Assembly: GCA_019925095.2 (NCBI GenBank)
Contig: CM034401.1
Coordinates: forward strand, 3,441,838-3,505,837
Direction: 5' to 3'
DNA length: 64,000 bases
Origin: Dendrolimus kikuchii
Lineage: Eukaryota > Arthropoda > Insecta > Lepidoptera > Lasiocampidae
A program made the position numbers and the translations under genes. The notes beneath the pieces are model-generated. The model made no database searches. It worked only from the letters and a program-made list of their open reading frames with translations, and was not told where the DNA came from. Shown here in pieces: positions 1-10,402 of this stretch. The stretch's first letter is position 1. The number at the start of each line of letters is the position of its first letter.

Positions 1-168
1 TGGATGCGGTTTTCGCTGGTCGATAGCAAATTCTCGGATATAAAGTTTGTGATACCTTATATCCCGGGAATCCCGCGGGATTTATTCCCGGAGTGATTTC
101 AAGTTTTCAGGGCACGTATAAATTAGCTTATTCCGCCCAACGTGGACGAAGTCGCGGGAAAATCCTAG
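1..168 (+). mobile_element. Helitron 3' part, cut by the window edge
   Basis: The stretch has the wording of insect Helitron 3' regions: a 'tcccgggaatcccgcggg' palindromic tract, 'gtggacgaagtcgcgggaaa', and a terminal CTAG at 165-168 followed by T. This matches the rule that Helitrons end in CTRR and insert between A and T. The 5' part lies outside the window. A related copy is at 18922-19265. Confidence 0.7.
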
Positions 169-477
169 TTAAGGAATAATTGCAGTCAGTAAAAATGTAA
201 ATTTTAGCTACATTTTTAAAACGCATGTTGCACCGCTAGTCCGTTCTTGTTTTTATAAAAAACCTCAATATATTTTTAAACTTAGATCTTTTTGCCTTGT
301 GGAGCTAAGTCGTGGCATCACTTAAGATTAGCGCTGGTTGGGAAATTAGCATTATACTGAGCAAGAACTTTTCTAGGACGCCACAATTAATTGTTGGATG
401 TATTATCATGTATGACTTTTGTATGTTGTCCTAAATATTCTTTTTCTTTCTTTCTTCTAAAAAAATATTTAAAAATC
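169..477. other. AT-rich spacer
   Basis: No coding frame, repeat end or RNA motif was recognised here. Confidence 0.5.
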
Positions 478-863
478 AATTACTTATACGTATGGAAGCG
501 AGAGTTGGGTATGGAAGAAATAGCATGAAAGTAGAGTAAACGCGGTCGAGATGCGAGCACGGGCATGCGGGCATGTGGAAAGAATGCATGATGAAAGAAT
601 GACAAAACAGATATACAATGCAAAAGTGGATGGATGCAGAAGTCGTGGAAGGCCACGACACACCTTCCATGATCAAATTGATCGTATACTAGCAGAAGGT
701 GATGTCAGGATCTTTAAGAACAGACGAGCGTGCATGACAAGAGCTATGAATGTCAAAGAAGCGAGTGAGGTGTGTAAGAACAAGCCTGAATGGCGCTCTG
801 TTGTTCGTGCCTACCCCGCAAGGGAACTGGCGTGAAGCTATGTATGTATATAATTACTTATAC
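478..863 (+). mobile_element. RTE-A LINE copy 1, internally deleted, with 12-bp TSD
   Basis: A 12-bp direct repeat (aattacttatac) at 478-489 and 852-863 flanks the insert. This copy reaches furthest 5' of all: from 491 the frame reads YGSESWVWKK, a stop codon, then HESRVNAVEMRA, the usual block ahead of the C terminus in RTE-like reverse transcriptases. It then jumps to HVERMHDERMTKQIYNAK, so the segment carrying ICGVTLADRVRN and MLRWFG is deleted. The frame ends [11 protein letters not shown] and is followed by a short TATG tail. The copy is dead: one nonsense codon and one internal deletion. Confidence 0.85.
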
Positions 864-1616
864 CACCATTATGTAAGAGCCGTGTAATCGCCTGTCAATT
901 GTGTCAAACATTTAAGAGGAATCGATATCTGGTAAGCCACATTGAATATTGAAAGCGAATTGAGTAGATGGCGCGCGTGTGGTCGAGTCGCGTGCGCAGC
1001 CTAACCGGAGCGACACGAGTAAGTAATCCAATATGGCCGCCGCGCCGGCCAATGTCTCGCGTATCAGTACATTGCAGGAATGGCATTTTAATACGTTGCC
1101 GCTAATATCGTTTGTTCCATAGATCATTGCTTGAATAATGGCAAAACCACAGTGATTAGTCATTGGAAATATTTAATTGACAGAGAAGGTGTTGTGAACA
1201 AAATATCTATTTCTTTTTACAAATTATACGTGGTACGGCCATGATGGAATCGTTTTCATGATTTGAAGAAAGAGAGATAAAAACAATTTAAAGAAATAGC
1301 GACGTACTTATATTGTTTACATATATTTTAAAGTAATAAACGTATTTTCTAAATTTGTTTTGCAAATACATTTTGTTTTCTTTATGCTTACATCGGCGAG
1401 TAATGTAAATGCCCAAAAATTCTTCCCCTCCTTTCCCCTATGCTATTTATATTGCTTGTTTTTCTTTTACTAAGGTCAACACCTTTTCATTAGTCTTCTT
1501 TTTTCAACTTATTTTGTCCATAGGCCTCCAACTCTATACTTCGAATGCCTCTAACCATTTTCAATCTATTCAATCAATTTCGATATTTACGTATTTTTAA
1601 TGAATTTTATAAATAA
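864..1616. other. Spacer with a CpG-rich patch
   Basis: Most of this is AT-rich with nothing recognised. Positions 955-1065 are strongly CpG-rich and contain an ATG at 968 that opens 17 codons, running to a consensus GTAAGT at 1019. No acceptor or second exon could be matched, so no gene is called. Confidence 0.35.
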
Positions 1617-1908
1617 TCGAATACAATAAAAGAAAACTTATTTGTATTGTATTCTACCCATAGTCCCTCAAGACTATAAGTAGAAAACTGAGCCTAGATC
1701 ACCGTCTTCTATGGATAAGGTGCCCAGAAGGCTGGCTATGTTTCCTCGCTGGATCACCATACCGATCCGTTGCCCGAGATAAGCACTAGCCTTCTGATCA
1801 CCTAAAGCGTCAATGAGTCGTTTTGATAAATTTTGGTAGACTCATGGCCTCAGGACCCCACGGTCCAAGCGTCTCGACAGCAAACAGCACAAACATATAA
1901 CTCTCACT
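1617..1908 (-). mobile_element. Retroelement 3' fragment, VETLGPWGP family, copy 1
   Basis: On the minus strand the frames read FAVETLGPWGP, then after a single frameshift KRLIDALGDQKASAYLGQRI and VIQRGNIASLLGTLS. This block recurs at seven places in the window. The conserved pattern, the repeats at unrelated sites and the shared ~80-bp noncoding tail indicate the C-terminal end of a reverse-transcribing element. The exact clade is not certain. The frameshift makes this copy a pseudogene. Confidence 0.65.
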
Positions 1909-2085
1909 GAGTGTTGCATTAAATGCATGGTTAAAATAATTGATTTTTAATACCTGCTAAAAACCTTTTTGCAATTGTTATTAGTTAAGATAACGTTTTA
2001 AAATATCCCATAATTCAACTATACTCGAAGTAAGCAAACAGAGATTGTTGTTGGTGATATTTGCAGCACACCTTCATATAGCACA
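1909..2085. other. AT-rich spacer
   Basis: Nothing was recognised here. Confidence 0.4.
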
Positions 2086-2214
2086 ATGGTGCGAAAGCTG
2101 GCGCGGCGCGGCAACAATGCGTCGTTGGACAATCGGCGCCTGCGCATCTCTCAGTGGCTCGTCAGGTCGCTGGGGGCGGTTGTTTGTACTGCGATGGGAG
2201 CCAGCGGTATGTGA
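2086..2214 (+). CDS. Possible GC-rich 42-codon frame or exon, unassigned
   Basis: An ATG in good context (cacaATGG) opens 42 codons, starting MVRKLARRGNNASLDNRR and ending GAVVCTAMGASGM. Base composition is much richer in G+C than on either side, and third positions are mostly G or C, as in constrained coding DNA. A splice-donor-like GTATGT starts at 2207 near the end, so the frame could be a first coding exon rather than a whole gene. The predicted piece is basic at the N terminus and hydrophobic near the C terminus. No family was recognised. It could also be a chance frame in a CpG-rich regulatory element. Confidence 0.25.
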   Translation: MVRKLARRGNNASLDNRRLRISQWLVRSLGAVVCTAMGASGM

Positions 2215-2486
2215 AGTTCGTGATTGACCGCTTTACTAGACTTCTATCTTAATGCAATATTGGGATTTAGTTAAAAGATATATGCATTTAGCATTTGACG
2301 GCGTATTTAAATTACTGCACTCTAGTGGATTTTATATAGAAACTGTAGCTGTCATTTAGATGACAATGCTTTAATAATAACAGCGTATTATCATCCAACT
2401 GCGTTATTCGGGCTTCATTTTGGAGGGATACAGATATTTTTTTACGAACTATGACATTTTTTTTATAATATTTTATTTTACGAATA
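2215..2486. other. AT-rich spacer
   Basis: Nothing was recognised here. Confidence 0.4.
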
Positions 2487-2664
2487 ATGAACCACGGGTA
2501 ATATAAAACGAACTACTCTGGGGCCGATCCCTGACACCCAGACGATAGTAAACAACGGAGAAAATTCGTTTCCGAAATTTGCCATACCAGGAATTGAACA
2601 CGGAGCCTCTGCGTTGCAGTGAGGTAGTTCGGCAAAGGCTTAGCCCGCTCAACCACAGAGGCCG
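2487..2664 (-). mobile_element. tRNA-derived SINE, copy 1
   Basis: Read on the minus strand, this begins ggcctctgtggttgagcggg (box A, about 2644-2656) and carries a degraded box B (gtgttcaattcc, about 2590-2600). It shares its body with the copy at 35845-36060, which has an intact box B. A tRNA-like head with a unique body is the standard Pol III SINE layout. A true tRNA is excluded because the acceptor stem does not close. Confidence 0.8.
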
Positions 2665-3037
2665 GAAAATAACCTTGCCAATCTTGTCTAAAGCGGTATG
2701 GCGAGTTTGACACATAGATTATGTTGACGTGCAGGTTTCATCGCGATGTTTTCCTTCACCGTCAGCACGTGGTAATTGTAATATGTAATGTCTGAAAGAA
2801 GACTGCCTAAATGTCTGAAGGAAGACTGCCTAAATTCATATATTCTAGCCAGGTTTCGAACCCACGTCACTTCGATAGATGATTGATCATCATAAGAAAC
2901 AAAAGGATCATAAGAAACAAAGAATATTAGACAAACTAGTTTGGGGTCAGGGATAGGACATTGTCAAATTATATATATATATGTTTAAATTAATTGTAAA
3001 ATGTTTATGTCACTGTATTTGGCTTTTTACAATTAAT
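2665..3037. other. Spacer with a short tandem duplication
   Basis: At about 2789-2834 a ~23-bp unit containing gaagactgccta occurs twice in a row. Nothing else was recognised. Confidence 0.4.
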
Positions 3038-3977
3038 TACAGCAAAACCACTTTAAGTCGAACCTCGATAAATCGAAAACCTCCCAAACTCGAAATAATT
3101 AGTGAGTCCCTATAAGCAAATTCGGTACTTATTTTCCCTCTATAACTCGAAAAAATAAATTGGACCTTTGTATCTCGAACATAGCAATATTTGATTTTAA
3201 AACCTCTATAAATATAAATATGACTAGCTGACCTGGCAAACTTCGTACCGCCTCAGAATCAATAAATAAAAAACGTTGATTTCTGAACGACGGGACGAAC
3301 ATCAAACGTTTGACATTCAAAACCAAAAAAAAAAGAAAAAACTTCACTTTTAAATTTAATTTGATTTCTGAACGAGTTTTAGATTTAATTGATTTCTAAA
3401 CGACGGGACGAACATCAAACGTTTGACATTCAAAACCAATAAAATGAAAAAAAAAACTTCACTTTTAAATTTAATTTGATTTCTGAACGACTTTTAGATT
3501 TAATTGATTTCTAAACGACGGGACGAACATCAAACGTTTGACATTCAAAACCAATAAAATGAAAAAAAAACTTCACTTTTAAATTTAATTTGATTTCTGA
3601 ACGACTTTTAGATTTAATTGATTTCTAAACAACGGGACGAACATCAAATGATTGACAGGTAGGAATAATTTTTAAGTGAAAACGAAATTGTTGTTTTTAC
3701 TATATTCCAAGCATTTTTTCATATTTACTCAACTTTTAAACCTTCCCTGGATTTCCACAAATAATTCAAAACCAAAATTAGCCAAATCAGTGCAGCTGTT
3801 TTCGAGTATTAGCGAGACTAACGAACAGCAATTGATTTTTAGATATAAATCTTAACCTCTACAAGTCGAATGTTTCCTTACACAATTCGCTAAGTCCAAA
3901 TCCTCCATAAGATGCAAACTCTGTAACTCGAATTTTTTGGAGTCCCTTCAAGTTCGACTTACAGAGGTTTTATTGTA
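3038..3977. mobile_element. Tigger/pogo-like non-autonomous DNA transposon with TA TSD
   Basis: The left end reads cagcaaaacc...taagtcgaacc from 3040. The right end (to 3975) is the reverse complement caataaaacc...gtaagtcgaac. Both ends are flanked by TA (3038-3039, 3976-3977). CAGTRAAACC-type inverted repeats with a TA duplication are the hallmark of pogo/Tigger elements of the Tc1/mariner superfamily. No transposase frame remains, and a Helitron piece sits inside it. Confidence 0.75.
3224..3660 (-). mobile_element. Helitron piece nested in the Tigger-like element, with ~114-bp tandem units
   Basis: CTAG at 3224-3227, read on the minus strand and followed by T, gives the Helitron 3' terminus. 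The adjoining ctgacctggcaaacttcgta is typical Helitron 3' wording. Inside, a unit marked by cgacgggacgaacatcaaa recurs at about 3287, 3400, 3515 and 3629, a period of 113-115 bp. The 5' end could not be fixed, so the right boundary is approximate. Confidence 0.65.
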
Positions 3978-4385
3978 TTAAATTTAAAGGAGACATACGT
4001 GATGCAGTATAGCCGTTAAGCGTATCTTAATATATCTCTTCCACTCCGTTTGGTTAGTGGGTGATATTTGAAATAAAAGATAAACAATTATGCCCTTATT
4101 TATAATTGTTTGTTAAATTTTAAGAAACTGCTCAGCAACTGATTACTGAAAACTTCACCCATAAACTCCTCTTTAGTCGAATATTTTGGTTACCACTTAC
4201 GTTAATCATACAAATTTCGTTTATCTGTACTCCTCTTAGGTAAACAACAGGTAATACACGTTTATAAGTGAAAAAAAATATATTAATTGATTAGAATCTG
4301 ATTCTGATTCTCTTACTTAAGAGATTCCTAATCGTTTCTTAACGAGTTATTATAAGTAAGGCCGTTAATGTCAATTTACCACAAC
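3978..4385. other. AT-rich spacer
   Basis: Nothing was recognised here. Confidence 0.4.
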
Positions 4386-4523
4386 TAGTAAGCTAAGCAT
4401 GAATGTCAAAGAAGCAAGTGAGGTGTGTAAGAATAAGCCTAAATGGCGCTCTGTTGTTCGTGCCTACCCCGCAAGGGAACTGGCGTGAAGTTATGTATGT
4501 ATGTATGTATGTAGTAAGCTAAG
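4386..4523 (+). mobile_element. RTE-A LINE copy 2, 114-bp stub with 12-bp TSD
   Basis: A direct repeat tagtaagctaag at 4386-4397 and 4512-4523 brackets the insert exactly. The insert holds the last codons ([23 protein letters not shown]), the stop and a TATG-repeat tail. This is a heavily 5'-truncated insertion with a perfect target-site duplication. Confidence 0.92.
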
Positions 4524-4599
4524 GAATGAGTTGAAACAAATATTGAAACCCATTATTGCATGTAACAAACGAAGAATCAAGATCGAAGAACGAAGATCA

Positions 4600-4705
4600 G
4601 AACAGTGTGGTGATTTAGGTAATGTAGCCAGCCTTCTGGGAACTTCATCCATTGACTTCCATGACCTAGGCTCCTCCATATTATATTTACAGTCTTAAGG
4701 GATTA
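4600..4705 (+). mobile_element. Retroelement 3' fragment, VETLGPWGP family, copy 2
   Basis: The frame reads GNVASLLGTSSID...LGSSILYLQS and stops, then a tail resembling 'cttaagggattataggta'. This matches the end of copy 1 at 1617-1908. It may continue upstream in decayed form. Confidence 0.55.
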
Positions 4706-4711
4706 TAGGTA

Positions 4712-5349
4712 TTTTTTTATTGCTTAAGTTCAGCAGACAGGCAGAAAGCCCACCTGATGGAATGCAGTTACCATTGCCTATGAACATTTGTAACACGAAA
4801 GGTGCTAACTAGCTAATTATCCGTGCAGGAACGGAGAAAGAATACAATTTCCTGCGGCCGGGCGGCCTGTCGTAAGAGGGGACTTAACAACCCATAGCCA
4901 GGTGGTAGGGCATTTGCCCGACTGTGGCTTCCACCCCTGGTCTAAAGTATGTCGCCATAACAACCTTGAGTTGTGTTCCGGCATTAGTGACCAGGTTCCA
5001 GTCTCCCTTAAGAGAGCAGCAGCGCATTTGTAGCAACTTTGGTGTTGCAAATGTCCATAGGCGATGGTAACCGCTTTCCATCAAGTGGGCCGTCTGCCTG
5101 TCTGCTGATCTCCAGCAATAAAAAAAAATATGACAATGTGCTACCGTTCTCTAAAAGGACACGGGTACCTGGCCAATAATGCCGAAACTAAACTTAAGGT
5201 TGTTATGGCGGCATACTCTAGATTCCTAGACTAAGGATGGCAGCCATCCAGTAGGGTAAATGCCCTACCACCTGGCTATGGGTTGTTTGTCGCCTCTTAC
5301 GACAGGTCGCCCGGCAGCAGGAAATTGTATTCTTTGTCCGTTCCTGCAC
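4712..5349. mobile_element. Repeat A copy interrupted by an opposite-orientation repeat A copy
   Basis: A repeat A copy with its T-rich end first runs 4712-4807 and resumes at about 5138-5349. A full copy in the opposite orientation (4818-5130, ending in caataaaaaaaaa) is inserted between. The broken host copy stops at gtgcta (4802-4807) and restarts at gtgcta (5138-5143), a possible 6-bp duplication. The result is a large inverted repeat. Confidence 0.8.
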
Positions 5350-6288
5350 GGACAAAGAATACCTTGTAATTGCAATACTTTTACAGAAAAATAATAAGCA
5401 TTACAAGTTGTCATAGGGAAGGCCCCATCAATAATATGGAAGTGACCGATCGAACAAACATGGAGTAGCCAATGATAAAAACTGATGAGCAAATAAACAG
5501 GAGTTGTGTACTCAGCTAATGGATTCAATTGATATGAAAGCTTTTACAATGCTGACGACGTCGCGACACTATCGGGGCACGGCTTATTGGTAATCAACTG
5601 TAATTTCGCATTTATTTGTCAAACAATCAAACCTTGGACTAGTGTTGCATGTAATAGGGATGTGGACATATGTTACAATAAAATCTAACATTATTTACAT
5701 ACACAAAAATGTCATAACACAACATAAGCACGACACACGCGAGATATGTACGTACCTAATCTAAGCACTAAAATATGTTATAACATAGTTTAAAAAAGTG
5801 GAAATTATTACTAACACACCGCTCTAAGTCTTTTTAAATTTAGTATACTCACACACACGCAACTTGTAAGAAATGAGTATTTTTTTTTAAATCTTTATAA
5901 TGGTATGGAACCTGGAGTCTGTAGTCTATCCGGCTCGAAGGACCATATGATTAAATCAAAACTATTAAGAAAAGGGTAGGAATTGTACCACGAAAGATAT
6001 TTAATAAATTTACTTAATTCGCATCATTACATTAGAAGGAGAATTTGTATGTGACAAAAGTCAAATTTCAATTGTTTGTTGGTGTTGCCAACAAAAACCC
6101 ATTATTTACATATAAAAACAGGCTTTGAAAATACCATCTTGTCATATCACTTTTATAATATCACGATAGAAATGATTGTAACTACTATTTAAACAATAAT
6201 TAATGTGCTAGTGGATTCCTTGTAGTTGTACAAATTGTGACGTCATAAATTTCTACACTTGTACAAAATGTATGAGGCCGCGACGTAA
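5350..6288. other. Unassigned AT-rich DNA
   Basis: No gene was seen. A short phrase (atccggctcgaagga, about 5928) is shared with 20720 and probably marks small remnants of one old repeat. Confidence 0.4.
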
Positions 6289-6852
6289 TCTATATATATA
6301 AAAGAAAGTCATGTTAGTTACACTATTTATAACTCAAGAACGGCTGAACCGATTTGGCTGAAAATTGGTGGGGAGGTAGCTTAAAACCAGGAGACGGACA
6401 TAGGATACTTTTTATCCTGTTGGAAGCGGTAGATGGCGCTGAGATCGGGTTCTAGAATCCTCCTAATCACCTGGAGCGATTTTGGTCATTTTGTTTTTGT
6501 GTGTTTGAGTGGGTGCCCGGATGGTTTATATCCACAATCGGAACCGGTAGATGGCGCTGAGATCGGGTTCTAGAATCCTCCTAATCACCTGGAGCGATTT
6601 TGGTGATTTTGTCTTTGTGTGTTTGAGTGGGTCCCCGGATGATTTAAATCCACAATCGGAACCGGAAGATGGCGCTGGGATCGGGTTCTAGAATCCTCCT
6701 AATCACCTGGAGCGATTTTGGTGATTTTGTCTTTGTGTGTTTGAGTGGGTGCCCGGATGGTTAAATCCACAATCGGAACCGGTAGGTGGCGCTGGGATCG
6801 AGTTCTAGATTTTATTTTTTTCAAAACAGGACAACGTCTACCGGACTGCTAG
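6289..6852 (+). mobile_element. Helitron with internal 118-bp tandem array
   Basis: The 5' part (tctatatatataaaagaaag, then aactcaagaacggctgaacc) is a typical insect Helitron head, starting TC after A. The 3' end is cgtctaccggactgctag followed by T, so CTAG is present with a small gtc/gac hairpin just before it. Between them a unit beginning agatggcgctg recurs at 6431, 6549, 6667 and 6784 (periods 118, 118, 117). No Rep/helicase frame exists, so it is non-autonomous. Confidence 0.8.
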
Positions 6853-7234
6853 TGTAATAATAAAAAGTGTTTAATTGATTTGAATGTCAACTCCGCTATC
6901 TCTCATCCTATCTATAAGAATAAAATTAATACCTTTATTTCATTATAGTAAATGCTAAATGTCCCGAAGATTATTCGGTTCTATCAAGATTTCTACTCGT
7001 TTGATATTAGTTTCACGTGATCAAGTTCTGGCTTATATTTAGGACAACGCGTTAAGCATTGATTGATCAAAATACTGTCTCTATACATGATTGCCGTTAA
7101 ATAGATGAATTAGTATTTATGGTCAAAAATGTTGTAAAAAGAAAATAAATATTTGAATAATAAAAACTGTTTCCATACCATAATTAAATAAAAGATGTAA
7201 CACGGAGGTTTCGTTCTTCAGCGCCAACCTCTAC
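6853..7234. other. AT-rich spacer
   Basis: Nothing was recognised here. Confidence 0.4.
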
Positions 7235-7351
<117 letters not shown>

Positions 7352-7393
7352 CATGTCATGTAAGTGAGACTTCGCTTATGTCTGCGATAATAT

Positions 7394-7594
7394 AAGACGT
7401 TTTCTAATTACTAAACGAACGAAAGATATTTTAAGAATGGCCAGATGAAAAGTATCTCAAAGAAATCTGAATGTATGAAGATATTAATGAAAGTAAATTA
7501 TGCGAAATGTATTTTTCTCGAACGTAGCAAGTGGAGATTTATCATCTCTGCCTACCCCAGTGGAAAACAGGTGTGACGTTATGTATGTATGTAA
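7394..7594 (+). mobile_element. RTE-B LINE fossil, C-terminal end
   Basis: With one frameshift the strand reads DILRM, then GQMKSISKKSECMKILM and, in the same frame, KWRFIISAYPSGKQV followed by TGA at 7574-7576 and a short TATG tail. The layout parallels RTE-A (ACMTRAMN...AYPARELA, then TATG repeats), but the sequence is a different subfamily. The copy is old and broken. Confidence 0.65.
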
Positions 7595-7635
7595 AAAATA
7601 TTATTGAATGTGGATAAAAGACGGCGTTACTTGTA

Positions 7636-8060
7636 TTACCACTGAATGAATGAATATGCTTTATTGTGTTTTAAAAAATACAATCATAGATAGATATGGA
7701 CAAAAAATTTGATAAAACAGAGGTATGTTGCATTACATACATGACATAATATACATACATTAATAAAATGTAAAAATATACCTACAAATATGATATATGT
7801 AAATAAAATATATAAAAAAACACTTACATAAATAAATACCGCTTTGACTTTAAAGCCTTGCATACGTATAAATGAAAATAGTATTACAAAGCTGACCACA
7901 TAAACCAAGCCATATCAGACACAGTGCCGTTTGGCCGTTGAACAGCACTTAGCTTTACAAAAACTGATAGTTGTAAAACAAAAGAGCGTAACAAAAGCGC
8001 TACAGAGAGGCGGCCATTTCGTTAAGAAATAAACTAAGCGGTAAGAATTAACAAGGATAA
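7636..8060 (-). mobile_element. Possible LINE 3' untranslated remnant
   Basis: The left edge (gaatgaatgaatatgctttattgtgt) resembles the 3' ends of LINE copies seen at 43596 and 49219. The rest is unassigned. The call rests only on this edge. Confidence 0.3.
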
Positions 8061-8299
8061 AGGCTTAAGAGAGTAGCCGAAGCAGATTTATGTCGCGATG
8101 ATCACAATCGGCCCGATTCAGCGTCTTACACGTGGCTTTTCGTTTTTTACATTCGCACTGGAATGCCTTGATATATGGTATTGAACGAGTGGCCTGAGTG
8201 GCCGCTTTATGCCGGGTTCCTGCATCTAAAGGTTTACATTGATCCAGCTGCTGACTTCGGGAGCAGACTGACTTCAAAATTTTCCATAATTTGGCCTCC

Positions 8300-8530
8300 A
8301 GATGAAAGTTTGCATTGGTCTCCTACTTGTTTGAATTGGTAAGAGGTAAATTGTATAACCCAGGTGTATTAGCTGAAATCAAATTGAAGACTCCGGCGAA
8401 TTTTGTGATGAGATGTCAGCCACCAATGTTCGTAGTACCATACGGCGGGACCGAGTTACTTAATAAGGCGCCGATGACACAGGCCTTGCGAACATTGAAC
8501 AAGATATGTCAACAAATTGTCATTATTATT
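8300..8530 (+). mobile_element. LINE reverse-transcriptase C-terminal fragment (probable)
   Basis: The frame reads LFELVRGKLYNPGVLAEIKL, then FVVPYGGTELLNKAPMTQAL and RTLN. The pattern of a short helical stretch, a 'P...F.V' segment and a final 'P...AL..LN' resembles C termini of jockey/CR1-group LINEs, and the piece ends where such proteins end. No tail or TSD was found. It could instead be an unrecognised host fragment. Confidence 0.45.
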
Positions 8531-8586
8531 TGCACAGTGACTGAATTCACAAGAACTGCGTATTATATTATATGTTATGACGACTG

Positions 8587-8926
8587 ATTTTTTTTTTATT
8601 TTTTTTTTATTTTATTTTATTATTGCAGGAGTTCAGCAGACAGGCAGACGGCCCACTTGATGGAAAACGGTTACCATCGCCTATGGACATTTGCAACACC
8701 AAAAGTGCTACAAATGCGCTGCTGCTCTCTTAAAGAAGACTGGAACCTGGTCACTAATGCCGGAACACAACACAAGGTTGTTATGGCGGCATACTCTAGA
8801 CTAGGGGTGGTAGCCATCCAGTCGGGCGAATGCCCTACCACCTGGCTGTGGGTTGTTTAGTCGCCTCTTACGACAGGCCGCCAGGCCGCAGGAAATTGTA
8901 TTCTTTCTCCGTTCCTGCACGGATAA
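8587..8926 (-). mobile_element. Repeat A, full-length copy
   Basis: The copy runs from a T-rich start (ttttattattgcaggag) to gttcctgcacggat. All landmarks of the repeat are present: cagacaggcagacgg, ggttaccatcgcctatggac, gtcactaatgccggaaca and gccctaccacctggctgtgg. The strand given is the direction toward the A-rich end. Open frames inside recur because the repeat recurs; they are not genes. Confidence 0.85.
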
Positions 8927-9235
8927 ATATGTAGGAATATGTAGGAATGTATGTATATATAACGTATTATGTATACCACGCTATCGTATTGGTGACAACT
9001 GTAATGATAGTGATGTTTGCAAGTTAATAAATACAAAATTGGGATAATTGAAGTCAGCCAGACTAGGTCGCATTGTAGCACTGACTTCAAATAAATTTTC
9101 ACGATGCTAGTAAGAAGTCGGCGCTGGCTTTCTTCGAATTTGAAGTCAGTAACTAAATCAATGTACATCAGTTTTTTGGCTGTACACACTCATCGCGAGC
9201 TCCTCGCGGAGTCCCAAGCGATATGGAGAAAGTAC
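8927..9235. other. Spacer with a 13-bp inverted repeat
   Basis: actgacttcaaat (about 9079) and atttgaagtcagt (about 9139) form perfect 13-bp arms. Nothing else was recognised. Confidence 0.4.
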
Positions 9236-9290
9236 ACCGTGTACACAATTGAAGAAGCGGCAAAAAAACTCCCCAGCAACAGTCCTTCCT
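9236..9290 (-). mobile_element. Fragment of a LINE 3' region
   Basis: gaagaagcggcaaaaaaact and ccccagcaac match the same phrase in the copy at 28556-28760 and, reversed, at 13560-13800. Confidence 0.5.
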
Positions 9291-9386
9291 TTTACATTAC
9301 CATTGGTAGAAATTTTACATTAATTGTATAGTTTAGGTCAAATTATAACCAGTAATAAGGCAAATTAATGAAAAGCGAGATATTTA

Positions 9387-9685
9387 TTTTTGTTGCAGGT
9401 ATACAGCAGACAGGCTTATGGAAAGTGATTACCGTCGCCTATGGACATTTGCAACATCAAAGGTGCTACCAATATGCTACCAACCCAGAACAAGGTATTG
9501 GAACTTAGCCACTAATGCTGGAACATAACAAGACTATAATGGTGGGATACTCTAAAGCACAGGTAGCCATCCTGGCAGACAAATTAATGCGTTGCTATCT
9601 GCCTGTGGGTAGTTTTATCGTTTCTTACGATAGGCCGGTCAGCCGTACGAATTAGTATCTTTTCTCTATTCCTACAGGAATAGAT
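9387..9685 (-). mobile_element. Repeat A, old diverged copy
   Basis: The T-rich head with ttgcaggtatacagcagaca and the order of all later blocks match repeat A, with many substitutions and small deletions. The terminal hairpin is degraded to attcctacaggaat. Confidence 0.7.
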
Positions 9686-10402
9686 AAGAACCCAGCGACA
9701 AGGTTTAGAATCTGATCAGCGATTCATGACCCAACTAAATGAAATCACAGAGAAACACTTAATTTTTTATTAATATGCAGTTGGTATGTATTTCATACAA
9801 TAATGGCGAAAAGTTACTTTAACGCGACAACCATTTCTCATTCATTGAAAGCCTATTTACACGAACAAATCGACTTCGTTTTATCACGGCACAATCCTTT
9901 CATTCGCTCGGCTCACTCCTCCTCACCCCTGTCCCGTTTATCTGATAACGGTGTGAATGCTTCTCACATTTGTCTGGGCGTCAGACTCCACTCGTCAGTA
10001 GTGTAAAAATTGTACACAAACTGTAAAGATAGCGATCACCATTATGGAGAAAAAAGGGGTCTTGTATGTTCACTCAGCAACATTTTTGTAGGTATGTATT
10101 TTGTAGTAGTTTTGTATTCGAAAAGCAGATGAATAACTGCCGCACTCAAAGTTCGTTAATGATTCATGAATCTTAAATAGTGTTGATGGAGTTAATAGTA
10201 TGTGATATAAATATATATTCACTAACTACGCCCGCCACTGATTTCGCAAAAACTTTGAAACACTTATTACTTACCAAAAGCCTAAATACCAATTTTTCAT
10301 ATCTCTAATGTAAGGAATAGACTATCCATACAAGCTTTATTTCTTTGTTCCACCTCTTTTAATATTATTTTCTGAAATAAATGGTGGTCCATGTCTATCC
10401 CT
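9686..10402. other. Unassigned DNA
   Basis: Nothing was recognised. A 67-codon open frame at 9803-10006 has no family features. Confidence 0.4.

Noticed and set aside
8657..8860. Recurrent open frames reading MESGYHRLWTFATPKVLQMR in many places
   Set aside because: They coincide exactly with repeat A copies and appear only because the repeat recurs; frames break differently in each copy and the other strand is equally open.
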